This document shows positions 35,497-45,900 of a stretch of 64,000 nucleotides of DNA, one piece after another. Where the stretch lies: NCBI GenBank assembly GCA_019456145.1, contig VRUL01000002.1:124001-188000 (forward strand), read 5' to 3'. Position 1 is the first letter of the stretch; the number at the start of each line of letters is the position of its first letter. This DNA comes from Planctomycetota bacterium (GTDB taxonomy: Bacteria; Planctomycetota; Phycisphaerae; Sedimentisphaerales; Anaerobacaceae). The notes beneath the pieces are model-generated. The model saw only the letters and a list, made by a program, of their open reading frames with translations. It was not told where the DNA came from and ran no database searches. The translations under genes were made by a program, and so were the position numbers.

Positions 35497-36576
35497 TCAG
35501 GATACCCCTATACTAATCGGCTCCTCCAGCTTGTTGAAAACATCCTGCAGGATGCCGAAGAATTTGTCATTATCAGGCCAAAGAATCCGTCCATCATCCG
35601 GCATTGGCTTATCGAGTTGTTCAAGAAAACGCCCTAAAACATCCTTATCGAGTTTCTCTGCCGAAACACCTAATCCCAGCTTTTCTATATAATGCGCGTT
35701 GATTATCTGCTCATATTGACCCGTAATAGGCAGCAGGTACATCGGCTTTTTCAAATGCAGACACTCGCTTAACAATGAAAAGCCCGCCGATGCTATCACT
35801 CCCCGCGCCGATGCCAGGTCAGCTAAAAAACCTTCGGTCGACCGCGCCTTGAAGATACAATTATTATATTCGCCCTCTTTCTTAAAACCATATATATGAA
35901 ATTTCTGGCCCCCAAACTTACCGAGCACTTCTTGTATTTCCTCTTGGCCTTTACCGGTCGTCGAATACAGCAAAACATGTTCCCCCCTGCTGGATACAAG
36001 ACCACGAACTATAGGCCTCACAACAGGCGGTGCCAGAATCGCAGAATCAATCCGCAGCGGAGCATCAAAAAAATTAATAACAACGTATGCAACCGCACCA
36101 ACATAGTGACACTCCGTTACCACGCTGGCCGTTATTCGGGAAAACCAGTTCTTATTCTCGTGCTCCAGCTTACAAAGAGTCAGCACATGCTCATGGTCTA
36201 TACTGATAAACGGCACATTCTTTCGCCATGCCCACCAGGCACTAAAGGGCTCAAAATCTGATATCACAAGGTCAGGCCCAAAAGGCTCAAAATGTTCCCT
36301 GAAAAGTTCATCGTTCATCTTATTGCCGTTAGGCAGATTGAGAAGATTTCTCTTGAGCGTTTCCGATTTATCTATTCTCCCGTCTATAAAGGCGAAAGAC
36401 AGCCCGAATATCTCCCGCACGCGCTCCCCGAAATACTGTTTCAGATACAGAAGTGATTTTTGAGAACCTACAAACATCACATCGTGTCCCGCATCGATGA
36501 GTCGCTGCCCAATCAGATGAGATCGGCTGCTGTGCCCAAATCCTTCCCCCGCTACACCGTAGATTATTTTTGCCAT
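35497..36576 (-). CDS. Glycosyltransferase, MurG/GT28-like (MJ1255 family)
   Basis: From ATG 36576 (GAGGTACGAAGA upstream) the protein has 359 residues and opens KIIYGVAGEGFGHSSRSHLI, the GEGxGHxxR motif of the MJ1255-type branch of GT28. A C-terminal donor-binding part is present (SARGVIASAGFSLLSECLHL, KPMYLLPITGQYEQIINAHY), typical of GT-B enzymes using UDP- or similar sugars. It follows ftsI in the minus-strand wall cluster with about 100 bp between, so a role in envelope glycan synthesis is plausible but unproven. Confidence 0.8.
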   Translation of the reverse strand: MAKIIYGVAGEGFGHSSRSHLIGQRLIDAGHDVMFVGSQKSLLYLKQYFGERVREIFGLSFAFIDGRIDKSETLKRNLLNLPNGNKMNDELFREHFEPFGPDLVISDFEPFSAWWAWRKNVPFISIDHEHVLTLCKLEHENKNWFSRITASVVTECHYVGAVAYVVINFFDAPLRIDSAILAPPVVRPIVRGLVSSRGEHVLLYSTTGKGQEEIQEVLGKFGGQKFHIYGFKKEGEYNNCIFKARSTEGFLADLASARGVIASAGFSLLSECLHLKKPMYLLPITGQYEQIINAHYIEKLGLGVSAEKLDKDVLGRFLEQLDKPMPDDGRILWPDNDKFFGILQDVFNKLEEPISIGVS

Positions 36577-36675
36577 TTCTTCGTACCTCGAACACTCTGT
36601 ATATCGGAGTCCGCCGGGCATGTCAAGGCTGGAAACTTAAAAAGAAGAAAAAGCGTCAGGCCATCCCACCGCGCT

Positions 36676-38397
36676 TCACAAGCTCCTCTCAGGAACACGC
36701 AGGTACTTAAGAGTTTTTTCAAGTATCCTGCCTACCACCGGGGACGCCACCGCTCCACCGCTATCACCTTTGCCAAGTCTGCCGTTTGGTTTGCGAATTG
36801 AAACTAAAACTATTACTGCAGGATCTTTCGCTGGAGCACCTGCTATGAAGGAAGCAAGATTGGAATTGTCTTCATAGCCCTTCTCGCCAACCTTGGCAAT
36901 ATTAGCGGTTCCCGTCTTGCCGAAAACCTGCCATTTCTCAAGTTTCGCTCTCCAACCCGTTCCGCCGTTTTCCCGTTCATTAACTACTCCGACTAAGCAA
37001 TCATTCACTATCCATTTGGCAACTTCCGGCTTGATGATGTAACCGACATCAGGAGATGAATGTCTTCGCTTGATGACCTCTCCGCTGCTGTCAACAATCG
37101 CCTTGACAAGATATGGCTGCACCGCCCTGCCGCCGCTGGCAAGTATGCAGAACGCTTGAAGCATTTGCATCGCCGTTACATTAACTTCATATCCGTAGGG
37201 GATTCGAGTTACGCTGTATCCGGTCCACTTATGCGTGGGCCTCAGCAATCCAACAACTTCACCAGACACCTCAACTCCGGTTGTTTTAGCAAAGCCAAAA
37301 AGTTTAAGGCCGTTGTAAAGTTTCTCTGCCCCCATCTTTTGACCGATTTTCGCCATCCCTATATTGCTCGACTTAATCAGGACTTCTCTGATACTTAAAT
37401 CACCGAACCTGTGGTTCCGGTATTCATTTATTCGTCCAAAACCTTTGCCATAATAGTCACCATATTCGCAAAATATCTTCTCGTCCTTGTCAATAGTTCC
37501 GTTATCGATTGCAATTGCAACAACTATCGGCTTTATCATACTACCAGGCTCGAACTGGTCCGTTACTACACGGTTGCGAAACGTGTTAGGGTCAGCCGAC
37601 CTAATATCAACAGGATCATAATCAGGAAGCGATACCATAGCTAAAATCGCACCCGTCTTCGCTGACGCCACAATCGCTACTGCAGCTTCCGCCTCATAGC
37701 TCTCATACTGTTTTAAAAGTTCCGCGCGGGTAAACTGCTGGATGGTTCCATCAAGTGTCAAGATGATCCCCACCCCATTACTTAAAACACCGGTTTGTTG
37801 TTTCAACTGAACTGGACGACGAAATGCATCGGCAAGGAATATATTCTGACCAGCCGAACCGCGAAGCTCTTTGTCGTATCGCAATTCAATACCGTCTAAT
37901 CCACGGTTGTCAACACTGGTAAAGCCAACCGCGTGTGCAGACAGCCGTCCCATTGGATAACTCCTTTGCCAGTCGGATTGGACTCCGATACCGAAGATTT
38001 TACGAGCGGCAGCGCACTGGGACGCAGTTGCTCCGACCTTGATTTTTACAAAACCGCGATTTTTGCTCTCTCGGATAAGTTTTATTATTTCGGTTGCCCG
38101 CATCTTAACGACCGGAGCTAATTTCACCGATGTATTGAGAGGGTTATCTATAACTCGAGGCTCGGCAAAAATAGTACGGACCCGGTTGCTCGCAGCAAGA
38201 AGCCGGCCGCAACTGTCAAGAATCACCCCGCGCTGAGGCTCCTTGATCAGAAACCCGCGCTGCTGCTTGGTGCTAAGCTCAAGATAATACTCGCTCTTGA
38301 GATTCTGAAGATAAAAGCATCGGCCTGCAAGTGACATAAATGTCACAATCAGAAGCGAAAAAAGGATAATGATAGTACGGACGCTTCGCTCGTACAT
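36676..38397 (-). CDS. ftsI: Penicillin-binding protein 3-like transpeptidase (septal)
   Basis: 573 residues. An N-terminal membrane helix (TIIILFSLLIVTFMSLAG), RGVILDSCGRLLAASN in the pedestal domain, then SxxK in EPGSMIKPI (~285), SSN in IKSSNIGMA (~342) and KTG in VFGKTGTAN (~491). Its place behind rsmH and an ftsL-like gene marks it as the division enzyme, paired with the mrdA elongation enzyme on the other strand. No murE or mraY follows, so the division/cell-wall cluster is broken here. Confidence 0.92.
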   Translation of the reverse strand: MYERSVRTIIILFSLLIVTFMSLAGRCFYLQNLKSEYYLELSTKQQRGFLIKEPQRGVILDSCGRLLAASNRVRTIFAEPRVIDNPLNTSVKLAPVVKMRATEIIKLIRESKNRGFVKIKVGATASQCAAARKIFGIGVQSDWQRSYPMGRLSAHAVGFTSVDNRGLDGIELRYDKELRGSAGQNIFLADAFRRPVQLKQQTGVLSNGVGIILTLDGTIQQFTRAELLKQYESYEAEAAVAIVASAKTGAILAMVSLPDYDPVDIRSADPNTFRNRVVTDQFEPGSMIKPIVVAIAIDNGTIDKDEKIFCEYGDYYGKGFGRINEYRNHRFGDLSIREVLIKSSNIGMAKIGQKMGAEKLYNGLKLFGFAKTTGVEVSGEVVGLLRPTHKWTGYSVTRIPYGYEVNVTAMQMLQAFCILASGGRAVQPYLVKAIVDSSGEVIKRRHSSPDVGYIIKPEVAKWIVNDCLVGVVNERENGGTGWRAKLEKWQVFGKTGTANIAKVGEKGYEDNSNLASFIAGAPAKDPAVIVLVSIRKPNGRLGKGDSGGAVASPVVGRILEKTLKYLRVPERSL

Positions 38398-38422
38398 TGT
38401 TCCTCACGGAAATTCCCGACAC

Positions 38423-38641
38423 TCAGGGGCCTCCAAGACGTTCGGAGACCGCAGCCGGATTTATTAAATTTTCCACCTGAAGTTGTTTGTGCGTAAGCTC
38501 CTGTCTGAGCCAGCTTTGTTCGATCTCGAGAGTGTAAAGTTGGTAGAAAATGCGATTGTTGGCATTACGAAGATAAACAGTGAAAATCAAAACTGCCGTA
38601 AAATAAAAAACAACAAATACAAAACGAAATTGCGGCCTCAT
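38423..38641 (-). CDS. ftsL: FtsL-like division protein, 72 aa
   Basis: A small bitopic protein with a membrane helix (FVFVVFYFTAVLIFTVYL) and a short coiled coil (LEIEQSWLRQELTHKQLQVENL). Size, topology and location between rsmH/LysM and ftsI are those of FtsL; sequence identity in this family is always low, so the call depends on context. It ends 25 bp before ftsI. Confidence 0.7.
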   Translation of the reverse strand: MRPQFRFVFVVFYFTAVLIFTVYLRNANNRIFYQLYTLEIEQSWLRQELTHKQLQVENLINPAAVSERLGGP

Positions 38642-38723
38642 AATTTAATCAGCAAATAGCATTCGACGGATTGCCGATAGCCCTTACTTATCTTCTCCTG
38701 TAAGCTGCAACTATCCGATTCTT

Positions 38724-39590
38724 CTATCGGGCCGGTATTTTCAAGGACATACCTACCGACAGACTGTCCTCATCGCTTAAAACATCGGCATTTAATTTGA
38801 CTACTTCTGTGTACCGGCCGCCGTCTCCTAATCGCTCAGCGGCTATTCGCCATAAACTATCACCTTCCTGAACAATGTACGGCTTACCCTGCTTGGCTCG
38901 AGCGGATTTCTTCAATGACAAACGTTCACGGCCGATGGATTTGACCTTCTCAAAAATAGAACTCGCCAGGCCGCCCTTACTTTTTTCTTTCTCAGCCGAC
39001 GGACCCGAAAGAGGCGGGATAATTAGTTTTTGGCCCACTTCAATCTCATCTGCGGCGTTCAGAAGATTACGGTTAGCCTCGAATATACGCAGGATGGTCG
39101 CCCTTTTGTTGCCCTCCTGGTCGCCATAAAACTTCTTGGCTATATATGCAAGGTTGTCGCCATCGGTTACAACATAGAATCTTGGCAAAGCCGGCTTCGG
39201 CTTGACGGTCCTGGGCTCCCTCACAACCGTTGTCTTATGATTATTGACCGGCCTTGGCTCAATCACCCTCACTCTATCGCTCTCTTGAAAAGTCGAAGGA
39301 TTCTTGCTCCGGACGACAACAGGGCCCTGAGGAAGCTGTGTTTTGAACCGAATATCAGGTTCCTCCATCAGTGGATTGTAGCTTCTAAAGGGCTGTTTAA
39401 TCGAACCGGCCCGATTGATAACATCACGCTCATTGGCCCCAAGACCAGGCTGATTATTAGGAAAATCCAGCATTGTATTAGTTAGCTCATTGCTGTCCCC
39501 GCGAAAACTCGGCAAACCGTTAATGACAAAAGCAATCATAAATATAAAGGCCAAACCCAAAAGCAATCCAATCTTGACATCCCGTGTCAT
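38724..39590 (-). CDS. Membrane-anchored protein with two LysM domains
   Basis: From ATG 39590 (AAGGAG, 7-base spacing) the product has 288 residues: one N-terminal membrane helix (IGLLLGLAFIFMIAFVING), a Pro/Arg-rich linker, a first LysM (YVVTDGDNLAYIAKKFYGDQ, ~145-200) and a second at the C terminus (YIVQEGDSLWRIAAERLGDG, ~240-288). LysM binds peptidoglycan glycan strands. Sitting between rsmH and ftsL, it is an added member of the division cluster and may tether the divisome to the wall. Confidence 0.85.
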   Translation of the reverse strand: MTRDVKIGLLLGLAFIFMIAFVINGLPSFRGDSNELTNTMLDFPNNQPGLGANERDVINRAGSIKQPFRSYNPLMEEPDIRFKTQLPQGPVVVRSKNPSTFQESDRVRVIEPRPVNNHKTTVVREPRTVKPKPALPRFYVVTDGDNLAYIAKKFYGDQEGNKRATILRIFEANRNLLNAADEIEVGQKLIIPPLSGPSAEKEKSKGGLASSIFEKVKSIGRERLSLKKSARAKQGKPYIVQEGDSLWRIAAERLGDGGRYTEVVKLNADVLSDEDSLSVGMSLKIPAR

Positions 39591-39717
39591 AGCAAAACTC
39601 CTTTTCACTATTTGCTGTGTGTACCGCCGAGTTCCTTCTGGAACTTGGTTAATACACTAGTTACGAATACTAAATGAACTAATTCACGTCTTAATCTCTG
39701 AGATTCATCCTTTTATC

Positions 39718-40629
39718 TCATGTTTTTTCTGCGATCCTTAACTTCGCACTTCTTGCCCGTTGATTACTCGAAATCTCCTCCCGTGATGCCACAATCGGTT
39801 TCTTCGTGATAATCTTATAAATACCCGCTTTTTCATTTGCCTTAAAATTTAGCTTAACTAATCTGTCTTCGAGGCTGTGAAAGCTAATGATAGCTATGCG
39901 GCCGTTAACTCCTAAAAGCCCCGATGCTGATGCAAGCAGCTTCTCAAGGTTCTCAAGCTCATTATTGACTGCGATTCTCAACGCCTGAAAAGTTCTTGTT
40001 GCAGGGTGTATCTTGCTCTTTCGTTTTCGCTCTGGCTGTCCAACTGCTCGGCAAATTATCGAAGATAATTGACCGGTCGTAGTTATCGGCCGGCCCTGAC
40101 GCTCACGAACGATAAAACGTGCTATCCGCCGGGAAAACCTCTCCTGGCCGAATTTGAAAATCAAATCTGCAAGATTCTTTTGGGTCGTCTTATTTATAAT
40201 ATCGGCTGCACTAAGCCTTAATCTTTTGTCAATTCTCATATCAAGAGGCATGTCAGTCTGGAAACTAAGACCAATCTCACTGTCTGATAACTGCGACGAG
40301 CACAAGCCCAAATCGGCTAATATAAAATCGACCTTTTCTACCCCCTGCTCACGAACGAGATTGTCGATTTCTGAGAAATTAGCGTATATGTAAATGACCT
40401 TGCACGCAAGGTCTTTCAATTTCAATTGGGCTCCACGGATAGCTTTTTTATCGACATCCAGAGCAATGATTACTCCGTCGGAGCCCAAACTTGTGCCGAA
40501 CAGCAAACTATGACCTCCTTGTCCTATGGTCGCGTCGACCATTACCCCATCCTGGGGTAAGTTTATCTGCTCAACTAGCGTCCTTGCTAAAACCGGAATA
40601 TGCTCTACTTGAGAGCTATTCACCTCCAT
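39718..40629 (-). CDS. rsmH: 16S rRNA (cytosine-1402-N4) methyltransferase
   Basis: 303 residues. HIPVLARTLVEQINLPQDGV, the SAM loop VDATIGQGGHS, FILADLGLCSSQLSD, FQTDMPLDMRID and IISFHSLEDRLVKLNF are family signatures. It methylates C1402 of 16S rRNA and is normally the second gene of the mraZ cluster, as here with one small gene inserted before it. Confidence 0.95.
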   Translation of the reverse strand: MEVNSSQVEHIPVLARTLVEQINLPQDGVMVDATIGQGGHSLLFGTSLGSDGVIIALDVDKKAIRGAQLKLKDLACKVIYIYANFSEIDNLVREQGVEKVDFILADLGLCSSQLSDSEIGLSFQTDMPLDMRIDKRLRLSAADIINKTTQKNLADLIFKFGQERFSRRIARFIVRERQGRPITTTGQLSSIICRAVGQPERKRKSKIHPATRTFQALRIAVNNELENLEKLLASASGLLGVNGRIAIISFHSLEDRLVKLNFKANEKAGIYKIITKKPIVASREEISSNQRARSAKLRIAEKT

Positions 40630-40703
40630 GATTACTCTATTTTCATATCACGCACCAATATCATGGCATAAAACCTTACGATATACAAACGACACACTAA
40701 GGA

Positions 40704-40913
40704 TTAACTTACAATTACTGCCCTGTTACGGGCTCTAAGTCCCTTAACATCCGGCGAAAATGTAACACTGTCATAAATCTTGTCGTTGTTCTTCAGATGT
40801 TCCAGACGTTCGGAAAGAATTGTCAGCGAGGAAAACGTTTGTTCGTCAACTGCTCTTTCACCGGCGAGACTTCTCTCGACAATTTGACTATGACTCGTAT
40901 CCACTTCAATCAT
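40704..40913 (-). CDS. Hypothetical protein, 69 aa
   Basis: Not recognised. It lies between mraZ (20 bp upstream) and rsmH on the same strand, with a fair ribosome site (AGGAGA). The sequence is soluble and rich in charged residues (FSSLTILSERLEHLKNNDK). Tight spacing supports a real gene of the division cluster. Confidence 0.6.
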   Translation of the reverse strand: MIEVDTSHSQIVERSLAGERAVDEQTFSSLTILSERLEHLKNNDKIYDSVTFSPDVKGLRARNRAVIVS

Positions 40914-40933
40914 TGTATCTCCTGTTAAGAAAA

Positions 40934-41407
40934 TTAAAGTTCTTCTTTCTGTTTTTGTAACACTACCTGCCGCGCCTGCGACATCTGTTTCTGATATTGC
41001 TCCATATGGTCTGCCAGATACTCTTCCCAGTTGTCATTGTTCCAAAGCTCGATATGGTCTCTGACACCCACTAAGGTAATTTGTTCTTTCAATCCCGCAC
41101 GCTTCCGCAATCTTTCATTCACAAGCAATCGGCCCTGACCGTCAAGTTCAACCTTGCTCGACAACGCAAACCCTAAACGTTCGAACGCCACTGCCTCGTC
41201 AGGCGCCGCCGCATTCGGTGCTACTGCAAGGATTATTTGCTCGAAATATCTCTCAGGATACAAACAAAGGATCCCGTTGGCGCCAAGGACCAGATAGAAA
41301 TTACTGCCGTGTTCATCGACGTCGATTTGATGTCTCAACTTGTTGGATACAAGAACTCTGCCTTTCCCATCGATAACGTGCTGATATTCACCTGTTAGTA
41401 ACAGCAT
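40934..41407 (-). CDS. mraZ: Transcriptional regulator MraZ
   Basis: Two SpoVT/AbrB-like halves: LLLTGEYQHVIDGKGRVLVS at the N terminus and LSSKVELDGQGRLLVNERLR in the middle, followed by LVGVRDHIELWNNDNWEEYL. I start at ATG 41407 because the family begins at this point; a GTG at 41452 would add 15 residues. MraZ binds repeated TGGG-type sites in front of its own gene; the upstream region contains TGGG/GGGG on the coding strand near 41594-41628 but not in the regular 10-bp spacing, so no operator is called. Confidence 0.88.
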   Translation of the reverse strand: MLLLTGEYQHVIDGKGRVLVSNKLRHQIDVDEHGSNFYLVLGANGILCLYPERYFEQIILAVAPNAAAPDEAVAFERLGFALSSKVELDGQGRLLVNERLRKRAGLKEQITLVGVRDHIELWNNDNWEEYLADHMEQYQKQMSQARQVVLQKQKEEL

Positions 41408-41881
41408 GGCTCTTGTCCCATTAAGCATAACAACTATGGGAAAGTTTACCACTCCTCACCACAAAGTCAACATATTAATCCACTTTTCTCGAAAATTGTT
41501 GATATTTTTTTATAGGACGTCTTCAGGAAATTCCTAATCCCCGCAAAAGAAAGTGCTTACGAAAATTCCCTGCCATCTGGCACCAGGATATTTTTTTCAC
41601 CCAACCCCCGCTTTCTCACAATCCCACGTGAATTTCTTACTTCTCGTCGGACCGTTTCACCGTCTTACAAGCATCGAGCATCCAGCATCTCATTGCGCAG
41701 CGAAGATCCCTTAGGGGAAGTATCGAGAACCAAACCTGATCCTCTCAAATATTAACTCTGGTATTCCGCTTTCTCTGTCAACCGTAACAGCCGATAGTCG
41801 TCATAATATTAAGCAAGGGCAATATCGATTCCTCCTGTCGAGGTAAAGCCAAATGAAATTCTGTCGTGAAAGGACGCGTTG

Positions 41882-42877
41882 ATGACAATAAACACGAATA
41901 CCTCATATAAAGTTGTGTCGGTAGTAATCTTGTTACTTTCGGGGCTGGCGCTGGGTAGCTCGTCATGCTGGAGATTCAACGAAGGAGCCGGCGAAACGGC
42001 ATTCGATTCGCTCGGCGGGAGGCACGCTGCAATTCGCGGCAATCCCGTCTGGGTAACCGGTTCGTTCGGCAAGGCCCTGCAACTCGACGGCGATGGTGAC
42101 TATCTCGAAGTCGGCAGGATCCCAGGACTCTCGGCCCAGCAGACAAAAATGCTCTGGATATATATAAAGTCTATCCCCCCTAACGGCGTCTATCTAATCG
42201 ACGAAGGAAGCAGCGGTAATAATAACTGGCTTGAACTGTACGACCCGAATGGCGACGCCAATCCACACATCAGGGCCGGCTTCGATTCATTCAACTACAT
42301 CGACAGTAAGGCCGGGATAAGGCCTGGTTGCTGGTATCACATCGCCGTTGTAACTAAGGCCTCCGGCAGCCTCGCGATTTACATAAACGCCCAACTCGAT
42401 AACTCCGCATCCGAGATGTCCGCCGATAACAGACCACAGGAAATCGTAATCGGTGCCGATGCGGCAACTAAGACAGGCTGCTTCAACGGCATGATTGACG
42501 ATGTGGCAATCTACGACAGGCCATTCTCAGCCGGCCAGGTCAGGCAGGTTTATCAGCAAGGCGTCGCCCGATACAGGCACACATTTGACAACACAAGGAT
42601 TGTCATCAAAAGAATTCAGGAAACGATAACCGCAAATAATGAGGCCGTGGCACGACTCGACGAGGTCGTCAACAAAGCACAAATAGCGGTTCAGGCACTG
42701 GCCGCCGTCCTCGCAACAGACTACAATCCTCGTTCCAACCAGGGCAGCGAGATGATTACAGCTAAGCAAAAGATTCAGGCCGCAATGATGAATCTTCAGC
42801 AGTCCAGAGAATCGTTGACCATGAGCACTGAGCAGTTAAATGGTGCCCTTCGCCAGATCAGCCATTTCCTGCCATAA
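41882..42877 (+). CDS. Exported LamG-domain protein with C-terminal helical segment
   Basis: 331 residues. Signal peptide (VVSVVILLLSGLALGSSSC), then a LamG / concanavalin-A-like jelly roll (CWRFNEGAGETAFDSLGG, ALQLDGDGDYLEVGRI, PGCWYHIAVVTKASGSLAIY, NGMIDDVAIYDRPFSAGQV). The last ~100 residues are a predicted coiled coil (QETITANNEAVARLDEVVNK, AAMMNLQQSRESLTMSTEQL). Probably a surface or secreted glycan-binding protein. It is divergent from mraZ; the 470 bp between hold no gene. Confidence 0.8.
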   Translation: MTINTNTSYKVVSVVILLLSGLALGSSSCWRFNEGAGETAFDSLGGRHAAIRGNPVWVTGSFGKALQLDGDGDYLEVGRIPGLSAQQTKMLWIYIKSIPPNGVYLIDEGSSGNNNWLELYDPNGDANPHIRAGFDSFNYIDSKAGIRPGCWYHIAVVTKASGSLAIYINAQLDNSASEMSADNRPQEIVIGADAATKTGCFNGMIDDVAIYDRPFSAGQVRQVYQQGVARYRHTFDNTRIVIKRIQETITANNEAVARLDEVVNKAQIAVQALAAVLATDYNPRSNQGSEMITAKQKIQAAMMNLQQSRESLTMSTEQLNGALRQISHFLP

Positions 42878-42973
42878 GCACAAATGTGCATCCTAAATTC
42901 TAAATTCCACGGACCTGACCAGCAGTTCCTAACCGATGTATTAGCTTTAATGGTATCAAATGCTGCAAGCCGC

Positions 42974-45900
42974 TTACGGCAGCGGTGGTGGTAGCATCAT
43001 AGTCCAGAAGGTCCAGACCACACCCCGGATTGTGCCCGAAGGATGGACCTCATCGATACGCCAGTAGTAACGAGTACCTTGGGCCATTGTCACAGGTTCG
43101 AATATTGTAGCAGTCTGGTTCAATATAAACGGTGGAGGGTTACTCGTCCCGAAGTAAACATCGTGAGATATGGAGCTGCGACCACCCGTCCAGCTCAAAT
43201 CAGCGTCGAATCTGACACCCATTGCGAAATTAGCGGGATTCGGTTTACCCGCCAGAAGTTCCAAAGTATGGGCAAAAATAGCAAAATCGGTAAAATTAAC
43301 AATACCATCTCGGCTTAGGTCTTCATATAGAAAAACCGCTTCATAAGGCCATTTGTCTATGAGCAGCTTCATGTCCCTGTAATCTATCAGCCCATCAATA
43401 TTCAAGTCTGCGATATTGCCAGCATCCGACAACGACATACTCGCCTCCGTCTTCCCGCCATAGATTCCAATATTTACGCGTCCCCCGTGAGGCCATAATT
43501 CCGCCCTCCAATTGGAATTTGGGTCGCCTGCATCGATGCAGGGACTGGTCACTGAATCCTGAACCCACCTTTGGCTCTGAGAGTCCCATCTCCCGGGCTG
43601 CGATTTCAAATGAAAATCACCACCACCGGGATCTGCGAAACAGGGATCGGCATCGATATTGTCCGTACCCAGCCAGCCGCCTTGAACATCGCTGTAAGAG
43701 ACTTTTGCGCTGCCGAATATCTGCTCAGGTGCGTTATCCCACAGGATGCTGTTGGTTATTAGAGGACCGGACTCGTCGTTCCATATCCCCCCGCCCTCCT
43801 CACCGGCCCAGTTATCCCTGAATGTACAATTAACCACTATCGCGCCACTGTAACAGCCATAAATCCCGCCCCCATAGATATCAGCCCGGTTACCGCTGAA
43901 TATGCAGTAGATAAGCGTCTCGCCCCCGTTTACACCGCCCCCTCGGCCGGAACGGTTGCCGCTGAAGATACAGTCGGTCAACTTTCCACCGCCAAACATC
44001 CCGCCCCCACCCTCACTTGCCCAATTGACAATGAATCTGCACTTGGTCAGTGTGAGGCTGCTGTATTCACCATTGTACATCCCGCCGCCATTTTGGGCCG
44101 AATTGCCAATGAATCTGCAGTTGGTCACGCTGGGAACACTGCTATAGTTGTAAATCCCGCCTCCCTCCCTTATGGCCCGGTTGCCGCTGAACGTACAGTT
44201 GGTTATCTTCGGCTTGCCCATGAAATTGTACATTCCACCGCCAACACTGTATGGTGAATCCACAACTGCATCATTAGCATTGCCTCCGATGATAGTAAAA
44301 CCGTCCAGGATACCCGTAACATCCGTTCCGCTGCCGGTAACTACGTGATAGCTGTTCTCGACACGGGTTGGCTCGGTTTGTAAATCACAAGGATCGTTGA
44401 CCTCAACATCGTCACCGGCAAGGTCACCGCTCAGTATGGTTTTGTACTCCTCGACGTCCCGGGCATCCGGAACCGGCTGGCCGAATCCTGCGTAACCGCC
44501 TTTAATAGCTACTCCATCGATGAGCTGGAACGTCAAATAGCGATTGCCCGTACCGTTGGGCTCACTTGAGTTACTATCGGGTGTATAGATACCACCGCCT
44601 ACACGGATTTCTTTCCGCACACCTGTAGAATTCGCGTCCCCCAGACCGTCCTGAAGGTAGTTGTAAGCATCCGCCCAGCTTGAGCCGTCATTGGCGCCGG
44701 TAGCATCGGCGTCAACATACACGACAGTCCGGATCGGCTCGTTCTCCTCTTCGGTTGCCGTAACGCCCACACTCAAAAAGCCCGCGGCGCTTACACGGAT
44801 TAGCGATACACCCTCAATATTGTTCGTGTCCTCGGCTGCGGCAAGTGTGACTGTTTGCGGCTGCCGGTAGTTCGACGAGTTAAAAATCAACACCGAACCG
44901 GATTCGACCCTGATATCAGGATCACCTGAATAATGAGTTGAAGTTACCCAAACCGAACCCGCCGGGGCCATAGCCAACGCCACCGTAAATGTTGCGGTAC
45001 CTCCCTCCGGGACCGTAACCGACTCCGTGCTCAGCATCAAGCCCTGCTTGGGCCCCTCATAGGCTCCCATATCGACAATATAATTCAAGATACGAGGATT
45101 TCTATCCATATCGGTTGTCAGCTCTTCAGGAACGCTGGAATTGTCGCCCGCGTCCAGACATCCGGAACCAGCCAACAAACGCAGGTTATCGTCCTCTGTT
45201 CCGCCTATATTATCGGCCCCGTCGGCATCCATAAACAGCGGATTGGCATCGATGTTGCCTTCCCCGCCCCGGCCGCCTTCAATGTCGCTATAAGACACCG
45301 CCGCCTTACCGGAAATCTGGTCCGGCCTGTTGCCCCAGAAGACACAGTTGGCTACCGCCTGGCCGGTGTCAACCTCGGTGAACATACCCCCGCCCTCTCC
45401 AGCAGAGTTACCGCTGAATGTGCTGTTGGTCAGTATCAGGATGCTGTAGAAATTACTCATCCCGCCCCCAAGAAAGGCCGAGTTGCCGCTGAAAGTGCAA
45501 TTGAAAAGTATCAGACTGCCGTCACCGTCATGTATCCCGCCGCCGCTGTGTATAGCCGAATTGCCCGTGAAGCTGCAGTTGATAAGTATTAATTCGCTGC
45601 TGGAGGTGTTATAGATACCGCCCCCGCTCCCAAAACGGCCCGCTGCTGTATTACCGATGAACGTACAGTCGGTCAATCTCACAAGGCTGTATGCTCCATT
45701 GTACATCCCTCCGCCATTGCCGCTACCATTTCCCTCTTGTATTGCCGCATTTGCACTGAACATACAGTTGGTCAATGACGGATTGCTGTTGACGTTGCGC
45801 ATCCCCCCGCCATATTGGGCGGAATTTTCGCTGAACGTACACTGGTTCAGATTCGGGCTGCTGCTATGGTTGAACATCCCTCCGCCCTCAAAAGCTGCCC

